Shown here in pieces: positions 1 to 9,998 of a stretch of DNA of 18,543 bases. How positions within the stretch are numbered: position 1 is the first letter of the stretch; each line of letters opens with the position of its first letter. The DNA is from an uncultured Flavobacteriales bacterium (lineage in GTDB: Bacteria > Bacteroidota > Bacteroidia > Flavobacteriales > BACL11): assembly GCA_913047525.1 (NCBI GenBank), contig CAJWUS010000012.1:1-18543 (forward strand). The letters are read 5' to 3'. Both the position numbers and the translations under genes were made by a program. A model generated the notes under the pieces. That model had not been told where the DNA came from. It saw only the letters and a list, made by a program, of their open reading frames with translations, and did no database searches.

Positions 1-7
1 AGAAACT

Positions 8-1300
8 ATGAATTACAAAGTAAAAGACATATCCTTAGCAGATTGGGGAAGAAAAGAAATCCGATTAGCTCAGGCTGAAATGCCAGGTTTAATGTCAATT
101 AGGGAAGAGTATGGGGATAGGAAACCACTCGCAGGAGCAAGAATTGCAGGTTGTTTACATATGACTATACAAACGGCAGTATTAATTGAAACATTAATTC
201 ATTTAGGGGCTGAGGTTACATGGTCATCATGTAATATTTTCTCAACTCAAGATCAGGCAGCAGCCGCAATTGCAGCTACAGGAGTTCCTGTTTTTGCTTG
301 GAAAGGAATGAGTGAGGAGGAATTTGATTGGTGTATTGAGCAAACGCTTCATGCTTTTGAAGGAGGTAAACCATTAAACATGATTTTAGATGATGGTGGA
401 GATTTAACCAATATGGTATTGGATAGATATCCGGAATTGGTTGGAAATATTAAAGGATTATCTGAAGAAACTACAACCGGGGTACATAGATTGTACGAGA
501 GAATGGAAAAAGGAACGCTTACACTTCCTGCGATAAATATTAACGATTCAGTTACAAAATCAAAATTTGATAATAAATATGGATGTAAAGAATCTTTAGT
601 AGATGCTATCAGAAGATCTACTGATGTAATGATGGCAGGAAAAGTGGCTGTTGTTGCAGGTTATGGTGATGTTGGTAAAGGTTCGGCAGCTTCACTTAGA
701 GGTGCTGGAGCAAGAGTAATTGTTACGGAAATCGATCCTATTTGTGCACTTCAAGCTGCAATGGATGGTTTTGCAGTTAAAAGAATGGATGATGTTTGTA
801 AAAATGCAGATATTATTGTAACAACAACTGGAAATAAAGATATTATTCAGGCTCGTCATTTTGAGAGCATGAAAGACAAGACGATTGTTTGTAATATTGG
901 GCATTTCGATAATGAAATTGATGTTGCTTGGTTAAACGAAAATTGGGGAGATACTAAAAATGAAATTAAACCTCAGGTGGATATGTACACAGTAAATGGT
1001 AACGATATTATTTTACTTGCAGAAGGTAGGTTGGTTAATTTAGGTTGTGCAACAGGGCATCCTTCTTTTGTTATGTCTAATTCATTTACTAACCAAGTAT
1101 TAGCGCAATTAGAACTTTGGAACAATACAGAAAAGTATGAGAACAAAGTTTATATGCTTCCTAAACATCTAGATGAAAAAGTAGCCAGATTACATCTTGC
1201 AAAAATCGGGGTAGAACTAGAAACTTTAAGGCCAGATCAAGCAGAATATATAGGCGTAAAAGTAGAGGGGCCGTATAAACCTGAATATTACAGATACTAA
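8..1300 (+). CDS. ahcY: Adenosylhomocysteinase (S-adenosyl-L-homocysteine hydrolase)
   Basis: This cytosolic, NAD-dependent enzyme reversibly splits S-adenosylhomocysteine into adenosine and homocysteine, which removes the inhibitory product of SAM-dependent methylation. The 430-aa protein looks full length for the family. Visible marks are the N-terminal substrate domain with [13 protein letters not shown] (51-63), [11 protein letters not shown] (152-162), the catalytic-lysine stretch [14 protein letters not shown] (179-192), the Rossmann loop GYGDVGKG (218-225), and the C-terminal tail ending KPEYYRY, which in this family reaches into the neighbouring subunit's NAD site. The ATG at 8 matches the usual family N-terminus. 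Only 7 bases of leader are in the window, so the promoter is not visible. A strong terminator follows within 50 nt, so transcription probably ends with this gene. Confidence 0.97.
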   Translation: MNYKVKDISLADWGRKEIRLAQAEMPGLMSIREEYGDRKPLAGARIAGCLHMTIQTAVLIETLIHLGAEVTWSSCNIFSTQDQAAAAIAATGVPVFAWKGMSEEEFDWCIEQTLHAFEGGKPLNMILDDGGDLTNMVLDRYPELVGNIKGLSEETTTGVHRLYERMEKGTLTLPAININDSVTKSKFDNKYGCKESLVDAIRRSTDVMMAGKVAVVAGYGDVGKGSAASLRGAGARVIVTEIDPICALQAAMDGFAVKRMDDVCKNADIIVTTTGNKDIIQARHFESMKDKTIVCNIGHFDNEIDVAWLNENWGDTKNEIKPQVDMYTVNGNDIILLAEGRLVNLGCATGHPSFVMSNSFTNQVLAQLELWNNTEKYENKVYMLPKHLDEKVARLHLAKIGVELETLRPDQAEYIGVKVEGPYKPEYYRY

Positions 1301-1323
1301 AAATAGTTACTAGTTAATAAATT

Positions 1324-1350
1324 AAAATCCCGAGAAATCGGGATTTTTTT
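1324..1350 (+). terminator. Rho-independent terminator of ahcY
   Basis: A perfect 10-bp stem, AAAATCCCGA (1324-1333) with TCGGGATTTT (1338-1347), encloses a GAAA tetraloop (1334-1337). The T run continues to 1350. It lies 24 nt after the ahcY stop. The A-rich left arm gives a U-rich end on the opposite strand too, so it may also stop the minus-strand lipoprotein transcript coming from 1519; that second role is inference. Confidence 0.9.
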
Positions 1351-1518
1351 GTTCTAAAGATTTGTGGGATTTGCCCATGTGAAAAAAATAGTTGTCATAC
1401 TAAAACCTGTGTAAAGCATCTCGTTTCTGAACTAATTTTTCAATATACCAGTCACAAACTAACAACTCAAAACTCATAATTCAACACCTAGAACTAGTGT
1501 CAAGTTATAAACTCTTTC

Positions 1519-1932
1519 TTAATTATAAATACTCAAAAAATCACCTTCCAAAGTATTTGAATATTGTTTTAAGGGGAGTATGGCAGGGCTCCCAATAGCA
1601 TTTCCATTTTGGTTGAGTAAAAATTTAGATTCACAACAATTACAAATAGCAATAGGTGAGTTGATTGAATCAATTTTAGCACAACTAAGTGATGGCTCAT
1701 AACTACAATTCCTGTCATAGGTTTTATAAGTATTAAAATCCTGCCGATAAACAATAATACCTTTTACGCCTTCATCTTCAATAAATATATAATTACCTAC
1801 CGTTTGTAAATCAGAATGCTCAGGTAAGCTTAAATTGAGGTTGTAATCAACCATTACATTTTGTATGTAATCTTCTTCTTTTTGACATGCAAAAAAAAGC
1901 AAAAAGCAAAGGACTAAAATTCTAATTTTCAT
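1519..1932 (-). CDS. Small lipoprotein with a Rieske-like C-terminal region lacking the His ligands
   Basis: A 137-aa protein with a lipoprotein signal: a short basic start, a hydrophobic core at 5-15 and a lipobox ending FFAC with Cys16 as the expected lipidated residue. The C-terminal half resembles a Rieske fold. DRNCSYEP (73-80) sits where the first Rieske box would be, and CNCCESKF (97-104) followed by GSPAILPLKQY (114-124) resembles the second box CPCHGSxF...GPAxxPLxxY. Both cluster-binding histidines are replaced (Tyr78, Cys100), so a normal 2Fe-2S Rieske cluster is unlikely. Cys76, Cys84, Cys97, Cys99 and Cys100 could form disulfides or an all-Cys metal site. It is monocistronic, between ahcY and the divergent TonB receptor gene. 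The molecular function is unknown; the fold assignment is by motif only. Confidence 0.8.
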   Translation of the reverse strand: MKIRILVLCFLLFFACQKEEDYIQNVMVDYNLNLSLPEHSDLQTVGNYIFIEDEGVKGIIVYRQDFNTYKTYDRNCSYEPSLSCAKIDSINSPIAICNCCESKFLLNQNGNAIGSPAILPLKQYSNTLEGDFLSIYN

Positions 1933-2025
1933 AGTGTTTGCAAGATTATGATTTTTTTCAAAACAATAAAGAATCAGAGCTTATTTTTTTCTTTTATGAA
2001 CCTTCAAATTATTTATATCTTTTTA

Positions 2026-2033
2026 TATCTTTA
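2026..2033 (+). promoter_or_regulatory. Putative -7 box for the TonB receptor operon
   Basis: TATCTTTA lies 41 nt before the ATG at 2075 and differs from the Bacteroidota -7 consensus TAnnTTTG only in the last base. No good TTG -33 element is present; TTC at 2003-2005 is at the right distance (20 nt). The surrounding DNA is very AT-rich, so chance occurrence is possible. Confidence 0.35.
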
Positions 2034-2074
2034 CGCCCTTGTTTTTTAAATAGTTATTAAAACAAACTAAAAAT

Positions 2075-5000
2075 ATGTTAAGAAAAATATACTTACTTTT
2101 TGCTACTGTCCTTTTCTCGGCAGTTGCCTTTGCTCAAACGGGTACTTTAAAGGGTACTGTTTTAGATGCTCTCAGTGGGGAAGCAGTTCCTTTTGCTAAT
2201 GTTATTATTGAAAGAAACGGAACCCAAACTGCTGGGACTACAACCGATTTTGATGGGAAATTTACCATTAAACCAATTGAGCCCGGAACTTATACGGTAA
2301 AAGCAACTTTTGTTGGTTATCAAACTTATATGATGACTGGCTTAATTATCTCAGCAAACAAAATTACATTTCAGGATTTAAAGATGTCCTCAGGAATTCA
2401 ACAAGTTCAGGTTGATATTCATGAATATAAAAAACCACTGATTGATCAAGACAATATTACTGGTGAAACAAAAACTGCAGAAGAAATTGTAGCTATGCCA
2501 ACAAGGTCTGTGGCTTCTGTTGCGGCAACTACTGCTGGTATTTACCAAAAGGATGAAGGAGAGTCCTTAAATGTGAGGGGTTCTCGTTCGGATGCAACCG
2601 ACTACTATATTGATGGTATAAAAGTAAGGGGTAGCTTGGGCGTACCACAATCTGCTATTGAGCAAATTACAGTAATGACAGGTGGTTTGCCAGCACAATA
2701 TGGAGATGCAACAGCTGGTATTATTTCCATTACTACAAAGGGTCCTTCCAACAAATTTTATGGAGGGGCTGAGATGGAATCATCTTCTTTATTTGACAAA
2801 TACAACAAAAATATTTTTGGGCTAAATTTATCAGGCCCTATTTTGAAGAAAAGAAATGAGGATGGGGTCAAAGAAAATTCTATTATTGGCTATTTCTTTT
2901 CTGGGGAATTTAGAATGGTGGATGATACGGATCCTTCCGCTATTGGAAATTGGAAAATAAAAGATGATGTACTAGCCGATTTAAAAGCAAATCCTTTTCG
3001 TCCTGCACCAGATGTTTCTGCCGGATTTTTGCAAAATGCAGAATTTGTTCAAATGAAGGATTTGGAAAAAGTACAAGCAAGACAAAATGTAGCACAAAAA
3101 AGAATAAGTGTTTCTGGAAAATTAGATTTTAAACCTGCCAACAATACCTTTTTATCATTAGGTGGAAATTATTACTACAATACAGGACATTCTTACACAA
3201 GAACATATTCTCTTTTCAATTCCAATAATAATGCGCAAAGCATTAGCAATACTTGGCGAGTATTTGGTAAACTAACCCAAAAATTTGGAACCCAAGAAGC
3301 AGATGATGAAGAAAGCGCATCTACCATAAAAAATGCCTTCTTTACCATTCAAGGAGATTATACCAGAAACCAATACAAAACCCAAGATGATTCACATAAT
3401 GAGAATATTTTTGATTATGGTTATGTAGGTAAATTTAAAACCTATAAAGAAAACATATATGATAGAGGTACCATATATGATACAACAGCCGGTCATTATA
3501 TTAGTGGCAATATACATTCTGGTTGGACAGATACACTTTATACCTTTGTAGCTGGTAATCAAAACCCAGATGCTGCCATCTATACTGATAAGTACTATGA
3601 AATGTTCAAGGATTATGGGATGACCTCTTATATTGATGGTTATGGGATGGATGGTGTTATCCGTACGCCACTTGATTTGCAAGGTGTAGGTCTATCCAAT
3701 GGAGTACGATCTTTACCTATCTATTCTCTTTGGTATCCTTTCGGGAGAGAATACAATTATTATGGTTACTCCCAATATTCGCAAACAACATTCAAAGCAT
3801 CTGGTTCTGCCGATATAAAAGACCATGAGTTTTCTTTTGGTATTGAGTACGAACAAAGATCGGATGCTTCATGGGGCGTGAGTCCTGTTGGGCTTTGGGG
3901 GTTGATGAGACTTTTAACAAACAAACACCTTTCTCAATTGGATTTGAGTGATCCACATACTGTATTTGAGAATGGTGATTATACGGTAAATTATGACAGA
4001 CTTTATGTAGCAGAAGACCAATCTGTTTTTGATAGAAATATAAGACTAGAATTAAAAGGAACAGCTGATAATGTAGATTGGATTGATATTGATTCTTATA
4101 GTCCGGACACCTATGATTTGAGTTTGTTTTCTGCTGATGAATTGCTCAATGATGGTGGTTCTTATGTGTCATATTATGGTTACGATTATTTAGGTAATCG
4201 ATACACAAGCCAACCTACATTTGAAGATTTCTTAACCAAAAAAGATAAAAACGGAAATTATACAAGACCTATTGCTGCTTTTCAACCAATTTATACGGCT
4301 GGGTACATACAAGATAAATTTGCCATTGAAGATCTTATTTTCAATGTAGGGATAAGAGTTGACAGGTATGATGCCAACCAATTGGTATTAAAAGATAAAT
4401 ACTTGCTTTATGATACTTATACTGCAAACACTACAAAGGCAAGAGATTTAGGTAGCTTATCTCAATTTGGAGAGGATCATTATGTATATGTGGATGATAT
4501 TGAAAATCCTTCATCAATTGTAGGTTATCGAAATGGAGATACTTGGTATGACCATACCGGTGCTGAAATTTCAAATCCTGATATTTTAATAAATGCTGCT
4601 GGTGGCAAAATAGCTCCTATGGTAAAAAATCCTACTGCTGCAGTAAACGGAGAGTTAAGTACAAATGCTTTCAAAGATTATGATCCACAAACCATCATTA
4701 TGCCAAGAATTGCTTTTTCTTTTCCCATTTCTGATGAGGCACAGTTTTTTGCACACTATGATGTACTTACCCAAAGACCGCCAAGCAGAAGTCGTTTCGA
4801 TCCTACACAATATTATTTCTTGGAGCAAAATATTGGAGGTTTGCTCAACAATCCTGATTTGAAACCTGAAAAGACGGTAGATTATGAAATAGGATTTGCA
4901 CAAACACTTTCTTTAAAATCGGCTTTAACCATTTCTCTTTTCTACAAAGAATTAAGAGATATGATACAAGTAATGAACCTTCCAGGGGCATACCCAGGAA

Positions 5001-5746
5001 GATACATGACTATGCAAAACTTAGATTTTGGAACGGTTAAAGGCTTATCAGTTGCCTTTGATTTAAGAAGAACAAATAATGTAAGCATGACAGCCAACTA
5101 TACTTTGCAATTTGCTGATGGTACTGGCTCTTCTGCTACTTCTGGTTATAGTATAGCCAACACCGAACAACCAAATTTAAGAACCACAACACCCCTTAGT
5201 TTTGACCAACGCCATACCATTTCGCTTTCTGTCGATTATCATTATGGTGCTGGAAAAGATTATAATGGGCCTGTTCTTTTCGGAAAGAAAATATTGCAAA
5301 GAGCAGGCTTTAATGCCATAGTATCTGCCGGATCGGGTACGCCTTATTCTAAACAATCTAATATTACACAGGAGGCAGCTTTTGGAATTCATAAACAAGG
5401 CTCATTAGATGGAACGCTTTATGGCTCTCGTTTGCCATGGCAGTATAGGGTAAGCACCAAAATAAACAAAGAGTTCGAGATAAAATGGAACGACAAGAAG
5501 CGCTCACATGTAAATGTATACTTGCAAATACAAAACCTATTTGACACTAAAAATATTATTAGTGTGTACAGAGCAACAGGTAATCCTGATGATGATGGCT
5601 ACCTTACATCAGCAGCTGCTCAGAACGATATTAATGCAAAAAATGACACCCAATCTTTTATCGATCTATACAGAATAAAAGTGAATAATCCTTCTAATTT
5701 TTCTCTACCAAGGATGATGAACTTAGGATTAACCATTAGTTTCTAA
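2075..5746 (+). CDS. TonB-dependent outer-membrane receptor with CarboxypepD_reg-like N-terminal domain
   Basis: A 1223-aa outer-membrane protein. It has a Sec signal peptide, with probable cleavage after AFA (residue 20). A CarboxypepD_reg-like beta-sandwich (about 22-105) follows, with GTVLDALSGEAVPFANV and the DFDGKF turn. The plug domain spans about 130-224 and includes LNVRGSRSDATDYYIDGIKV (165-184) and an ITVMTGGLPAQYGDATAG stretch. The rest is a beta-barrel ending in a terminal aromatic residue (LTISF), the usual outer-membrane assembly signal. Family members use TonB/ExbBD energy to import large substrates or to work with surface partner proteins. The substrate is not readable here. 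There is no SusD-like partner; instead a 1409-aa secreted protein follows after 10 nt and a PorV-like protein after that, so this is not a standard polysaccharide utilisation locus. The leader is A-rich without a Shine-Dalgarno sequence, as is usual in this phylum. Confidence 0.93.
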   Translation: MLRKIYLLFATVLFSAVAFAQTGTLKGTVLDALSGEAVPFANVIIERNGTQTAGTTTDFDGKFTIKPIEPGTYTVKATFVGYQTYMMTGLIISANKITFQDLKMSSGIQQVQVDIHEYKKPLIDQDNITGETKTAEEIVAMPTRSVASVAATTAGIYQKDEGESLNVRGSRSDATDYYIDGIKVRGSLGVPQSAIEQITVMTGGLPAQYGDATAGIISITTKGPSNKFYGGAEMESSSLFDKYNKNIFGLNLSGPILKKRNEDGVKENSIIGYFFSGEFRMVDDTDPSAIGNWKIKDDVLADLKANPFRPAPDVSAGFLQNAEFVQMKDLEKVQARQNVAQKRISVSGKLDFKPANNTFLSLGGNYYYNTGHSYTRTYSLFNSNNNAQSISNTWRVFGKLTQKFGTQEADDEESASTIKNAFFTIQGDYTRNQYKTQDDSHNENIFDYGYVGKFKTYKENIYDRGTIYDTTAGHYISGNIHSGWTDTLYTFVAGNQNPDAAIYTDKYYEMFKDYGMTSYIDGYGMDGVIRTPLDLQGVGLSNGVRSLPIYSLWYPFGREYNYYGYSQYSQTTFKASGSADIKDHEFSFGIEYEQRSDASWGVSPVGLWGLMRLLTNKHLSQLDLSDPHTVFENGDYTVNYDRLYVAEDQSVFDRNIRLELKGTADNVDWIDIDSYSPDTYDLSLFSADELLNDGGSYVSYYGYDYLGNRYTSQPTFEDFLTKKDKNGNYTRPIAAFQPIYTAGYIQDKFAIEDLIFNVGIRVDRYDANQLVLKDKYLLYDTYTANTTKARDLGSLSQFGEDHYVYVDDIENPSSIVGYRNGDTWYDHTGAEISNPDILINAAGGKIAPMVKNPTAAVNGELSTNAFKDYDPQTIIMPRIAFSFPISDEAQFFAHYDVLTQRPPSRSRFDPTQYYFLEQNIGGLLNNPDLKPEKTVDYEIGFAQTLSLKSALTISLFYKELRDMIQVMNLPGAYPGRYMTMQNLDFGTVKGLSVAFDLRRTNNVSMTANYTLQFADGTGSSATSGYSIANTEQPNLRTTTPLSFDQRHTISLSVDYHYGAGKDYNGPVLFGKKILQRAGFNAIVSAGSGTPYSKQSNITQEAAFGIHKQGSLDGTLYGSRLPWQYRVSTKINKEFEIKWNDKKRSHVNVYLQIQNLFDTKNIISVYRATGNPDDDGYLTSAAAQNDINAKNDTQSFIDLYRIKVNNPSNFSLPRMMNLGLTISF

Positions 5747-5756
5747 TTTAAAAAAA

Positions 5757-8700
5757 ATGAGATTAAAGAAAAATATAACCTTCATGAAAAATAAAATACA
5801 ACAGCTTTTTGCTATTGGGCTTGTACTTATGTATAGCAATCTTGTGGCCAAGGAAAATGTTATTGGGTCAGGGATGAGCACAGTAGTACAAACTAAAATT
5901 GCAGCAACTTGTGCAAAATCTACCTCACAAACGGATTTGAATATAAACAATGTAAGAGCTACTATATTAGGAGGTGGAGATATGTGGTGGGATTTAAATG
6001 ACGCACAATACGAAATACCAAAAGGAAGTATGAAAAATTCCTTATTTGCTGGTGCACTCTGGATTGGAGGCGTAGATGATGGAGGGCAATTAAAAGCAGC
6101 AGCACAAACCTATAGACAGTTTGGTGGTAACGACTTTTGGCCTGGACCTTTAGATGTTACTACCGCTTCAATTACAGATGAGGAGTGTTTGGCTTATAAC
6201 AAGCACTTTAAATTGGAAAGGGCTCAGGTAGATGAGTTTATTGCCCGGCATGTAGATACACAAGACCCAACATACACCATACCAGATGAAATTTTAGACT
6301 GGCCAGCACATGGAGGGCCTGGACAAGATCCATATTTAGCTCCTTTTCATGATTCTAATGGAGACGGTATTTATAATCCTTATGACAATGATTATCCGGA
6401 TTATAATATGACAGGAAATAATGATAATGCCAAAGTTTTTGGCGACCAAACGCTTTGGTGGGTGTTTAATGATAAAGGTGGCATCCATACTGAAACAGAG
6501 GCAGATCCAATTGGTCTGGAAATACACGCCCAAGCATTTGCTTTTGTTGCCGAAAATGAGGTAAATGACATGACTTTCTATAATTATAAAATAATAAACA
6601 GAGCAAATCAGCGCCTAAACGATACTTATTTTGGGCAGTGGGTGGATGCAGATTTGGGTTGGGCTTTTGATGATTATGTAGGTTGTGATGTGGGCTTAGG
6701 GCTAGGCTTTTGCTACAATGGAGATGCAGAAGATGATGGTGCTGAGGGTTATGGTTTTAATCCGCCAGCAATTGGAGTAGATTTTTTCCAAGGTCCAAGA
6801 GCAGATATAAATGATGGAGTAGATAATGACAGAGATGGTTTTATTGACGAAATGGATTCTGTGATTAACCCAGTAACTGGGCTTTGGGAATACACCCAAT
6901 ATGAAGAAATCATCATGTCAAAATTTGTGTATTACAATAATGACGGATCTATGCAAGGAAATCCTAGTACAGGTTCTCATTTTTATAATTATTTAAGAGG
7001 AATTTGGAAGGACAATGTACCTATGACTTATGGAGGAGATGGAAAAGGTGGGGGTCCAGGTGCAACCACAGAAATTTGTAATTTTATGTTCCCTGGCTCT
7101 TCCGATCCAGACATGTATTCCCAATTTGGAGAATGGACAGAAGTAACTGCCGGAAATGTACCTGATGATAGAAGATTCATACAATCTTCTGGACCTTTTA
7201 CCTTAGAGCCAGGTGCTGTTAATTATATTACAGTGGGTGTAATTTGGGCAAGGGCTAATGCAGGCGGAAATACCGCATCCATTGCACTAGTAAAAGTATA
7301 TGATCGTGAGGCGCAAGCATTATTTGACAATAACTTTAATATCCTAAACGGACCTGACGCTCCGGATGTAACAGTGAGGGAATTAGACAAAGAATTAATT
7401 TTTACCCTTTCTAATGGAATATCCTCCAATAATATAGATGAAAGTTATTCAGAGAAAGATCCTTATATCACCAAGCCAGCGAATTTACAATCTAATCCTA
7501 ATTATGAATTTCAGGGCTATTTGGTATACCAACTTATCAATGGAACTACTTCAGTAACCGATTTGGATAATATTGACAAAGCAAGGTTGGTTTTTAGATG
7601 TGATATAAAAGATGATGTGAGCGGTATTGTCAATCAGTATCTCGATCCTATCTTAGGCGTCTTTACCCCAGTAGAGGAAGTAGGAAGTGTGATGAGTTCA
7701 GGTATGAAGGGCTCGGTAGATAATGGCGTTGAATATTCTTTCAAAATTACAGAAGACCGCTTTGCCTTAGGGAATACCCAATTGGTAAATCATAAAACTT
7801 ACCATTATATGGCTATTTCTTATGCCTATAATAGGGCAGAAGAAAATGCAGATCCTTATGATGTAAACCATCCTGATTATGATGGACACAACCAACCTTA
7901 TATTGCAGGGCGTAGAAATATTCAACTCTATAGCGCAATACCTCATTTTACTGAGCCAGAAGCAGGAGGTACTCTGCTTAACTCTTCTTTTGGGGATGGT
8001 GTGAAAATAGAAAGATTAGAAGGAACAGGAAATGGAAATATTCCTTTGGAACTTACAAAAGAAACAGTGGATGAGATTCTTAATTCTTCTTCTCACCGCT
8101 CACTATATCCTATATACAAAAATGGCTTAGGCCCAATTGATGTAAGTGTGGTAGATCCGGTTTCTGTAAAAAAAGGAACTTATATTTTCACTTTGGAAGA
8201 TCCTATCTATACAGGGAATAATATTACCTCTTACGGAAAATGGGTACTAACCAATGAGGCTACCGGAAATGAAGTGGCATCTTCCACCAAACCAATTGAA
8301 GTGGGCTCAGAAAAATTAATATCCAATATTGGTCTTACTATTAAAATTCAGCAAGGGGTAAATCCGGCTGAGGACCCACTCCTTATTTCGAATAATGGTT
8401 TGATTTCTTCCTCCATGGAATTTGAAAATATAAATGACAGATGGCTATCGGGTGTACCAGATAGAGATGATGAGAATGGTTTTTTCTGGGGTCTAAACTG
8501 GATAAGGGCTGGCTCTTATGAAAATCCAGATAATGGCCAATTGAGTGATTACTCTTTTGGTGATGACCCTAATGGAATTTACGAAACAGCTATAGAAAAA
8601 AATATTTCCATTCCTTTTAATAACTTTACTTATGGAGGTGGGGTCTTTGATTTTTCCTTAGACTACTCAGGAGGCACCTGGGCACCTTATCATTTAGCTT

Positions 8701-9986
8701 CTGCTTTCAAGGATGGTCCTGGTTATAGCTTGTCCACTACTAATCAGGTTAAAATGGCTGATTTGCATTCAGTAGATATTGTATTTACAGACGATAAATC
8801 TGAATGGTCGAAATGCGTGGTGGTTGAAGCACAAGATGATGATTTGCTTTCAGTTGGAGGGCAAACCAAAATGGGCTTACGCTTAACCCCATCAGTTGAT
8901 AAAAACGGCAACCCTTTAAATGATGGAACTATGGGTATGGGCTGGTTCCCTGGTTATGCCATTAATTTGGAAACTGGAGAAAGATTGAATATTATTTTTG
9001 CAGAGGATTCTTACCTTACTGAGGATAACGGAAGGGATTTGAAATGGAACCCTACTTCAAATATTGTAACGGATGAGGCCCCGCTATACGATATAGATAA
9101 CGACACTTATCACCAAGGAAGTTACTTGCTTGGCGGGAAGCATTTTGTTTATGTAATCAATGGTTCGGCTGATGTAGTGAAAGATAGCACTTACATTGAT
9201 GGTACAGTTAGTCCAAACTATGACGAATGTGCTTGGATTTACAACCAACTTAAAAATTATACTTCACCTGGTTATACTGCTAATATTTGGCAAGTATTCC
9301 GTAATGCTTCTTGGGTAGGTATGCCGATATTAGCTCCTGGAAGAAGCTTGCTTGCTAATGATGTAACTGTAAAACTTAGTGTAAGCAAACCCTACAATCA
9401 ATACGTAACTAGAAATGCTTCAGCAATACTAGATAAAAATGACGATTTGATTTTAGGAACAACTTATTTTGTAATGGGGGCAACCCTTAACCATAATGGA
9501 AGCCAATACGCGCCTGGCGATACTTTTACAGCTGTGAGTACTTCTTTTTCAGGAAGCAATAATGCAAGAGCCATTAGCCCAATTCCAGAAAATGATTTTA
9601 GCCCAATGTACCGATTCTCTACAGATGATATTGTTGCGGAAAAAGGAGATCATAAAACTGCTGTAAATGCCCTGGATATGATAAATGTAGTGCCTAATCC
9701 GTATTACGCTTTTTCCACTTACGAAACATCACAGCTTGATAACAGAATGAAAATCACCAACCTTCCTACAAGAGCAACAATCTCTATTTATACTATTAGT
9801 GGAACTTTGGTACGACAATTGAAAAAGGATGATGCGTTTACATTTATCGATTGGGATTTGAAAAACACTTTCGGGATTCCGGTTGCATCTGGCCTTTATG
9901 TAATACATGTTGATGCAAAAGGAGTTGGAGAAAAAGTACTGAAATGGTTTGGTGTAATGCGTCCTGTTGACCTGGATACTTTCTAA
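5757..9986 (+). CDS. Large secreted protein with calcium-binding-like motifs and a T9SS-like C-terminal domain
   Basis: A 1409-aa protein of no function known to me. The ATG at 5757 is 10 nt after the receptor stop. A second in-frame ATG at 5784 (Met10) gives a more typical signal peptide, with cleavage near residue 31, so either start may be used. The N-terminal region carries GGGDMWWDL (72-80), FAGALWIGG (97-105) and NDFWPGPL (125-132), block motifs I recall from long Bacteroidota surface proteins. Two Asp/Asn-rich loops, DSNGDGIYNPYDND (from 199) and NDGVDNDRDGFIDE (from 352), look like thrombospondin-3- or EF-hand-type calcium sites. The last ~100 residues resemble a T9SS sorting domain: VVPNP (about 1311), SIYTISGTLVRQL, then WDLKNTFGIPVASGLYVIHV. 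It ends in KWFGVMRPVDLDTF rather than the usual short basic tail. Predicted to be exported and displayed on the surface with the flanking receptor and PorV-like protein. Confidence 0.85.
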   Translation: MRLKKNITFMKNKIQQLFAIGLVLMYSNLVAKENVIGSGMSTVVQTKIAATCAKSTSQTDLNINNVRATILGGGDMWWDLNDAQYEIPKGSMKNSLFAGALWIGGVDDGGQLKAAAQTYRQFGGNDFWPGPLDVTTASITDEECLAYNKHFKLERAQVDEFIARHVDTQDPTYTIPDEILDWPAHGGPGQDPYLAPFHDSNGDGIYNPYDNDYPDYNMTGNNDNAKVFGDQTLWWVFNDKGGIHTETEADPIGLEIHAQAFAFVAENEVNDMTFYNYKIINRANQRLNDTYFGQWVDADLGWAFDDYVGCDVGLGLGFCYNGDAEDDGAEGYGFNPPAIGVDFFQGPRADINDGVDNDRDGFIDEMDSVINPVTGLWEYTQYEEIIMSKFVYYNNDGSMQGNPSTGSHFYNYLRGIWKDNVPMTYGGDGKGGGPGATTEICNFMFPGSSDPDMYSQFGEWTEVTAGNVPDDRRFIQSSGPFTLEPGAVNYITVGVIWARANAGGNTASIALVKVYDREAQALFDNNFNILNGPDAPDVTVRELDKELIFTLSNGISSNNIDESYSEKDPYITKPANLQSNPNYEFQGYLVYQLINGTTSVTDLDNIDKARLVFRCDIKDDVSGIVNQYLDPILGVFTPVEEVGSVMSSGMKGSVDNGVEYSFKITEDRFALGNTQLVNHKTYHYMAISYAYNRAEENADPYDVNHPDYDGHNQPYIAGRRNIQLYSAIPHFTEPEAGGTLLNSSFGDGVKIERLEGTGNGNIPLELTKETVDEILNSSSHRSLYPIYKNGLGPIDVSVVDPVSVKKGTYIFTLEDPIYTGNNITSYGKWVLTNEATGNEVASSTKPIEVGSEKLISNIGLTIKIQQGVNPAEDPLLISNNGLISSSMEFENINDRWLSGVPDRDDENGFFWGLNWIRAGSYENPDNGQLSDYSFGDDPNGIYETAIEKNISIPFNNFTYGGGVFDFSLDYSGGTWAPYHLASAFKDGPGYSLSTTNQVKMADLHSVDIVFTDDKSEWSKCVVVEAQDDDLLSVGGQTKMGLRLTPSVDKNGNPLNDGTMGMGWFPGYAINLETGERLNIIFAEDSYLTEDNGRDLKWNPTSNIVTDEAPLYDIDNDTYHQGSYLLGGKHFVYVINGSADVVKDSTYIDGTVSPNYDECAWIYNQLKNYTSPGYTANIWQVFRNASWVGMPILAPGRSLLANDVTVKLSVSKPYNQYVTRNASAILDKNDDLILGTTYFVMGATLNHNGSQYAPGDTFTAVSTSFSGSNNARAISPIPENDFSPMYRFSTDDIVAEKGDHKTAVNALDMINVVPNPYYAFSTYETSQLDNRMKITNLPTRATISIYTISGTLVRQLKKDDAFTFIDWDLKNTFGIPVASGLYVIHVDAKGVGEKVLKWFGVMRPVDLDTF

Positions 9987-9998
9987 ATTATAGATAAA

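Noticed and set aside
1351..1518. AT-rich spacer between ahcY and the lipoprotein gene
   Set aside because: I looked for a small RNA, repeat or extra ORF and saw none; it looks like ordinary intergenic DNA.
3392..3682. Open frame opposite the TonB receptor gene
   Set aside because: Antisense to a clear receptor reading frame, with a composition typical of the reverse complement of beta-barrel coding sequence; no motif or leader.
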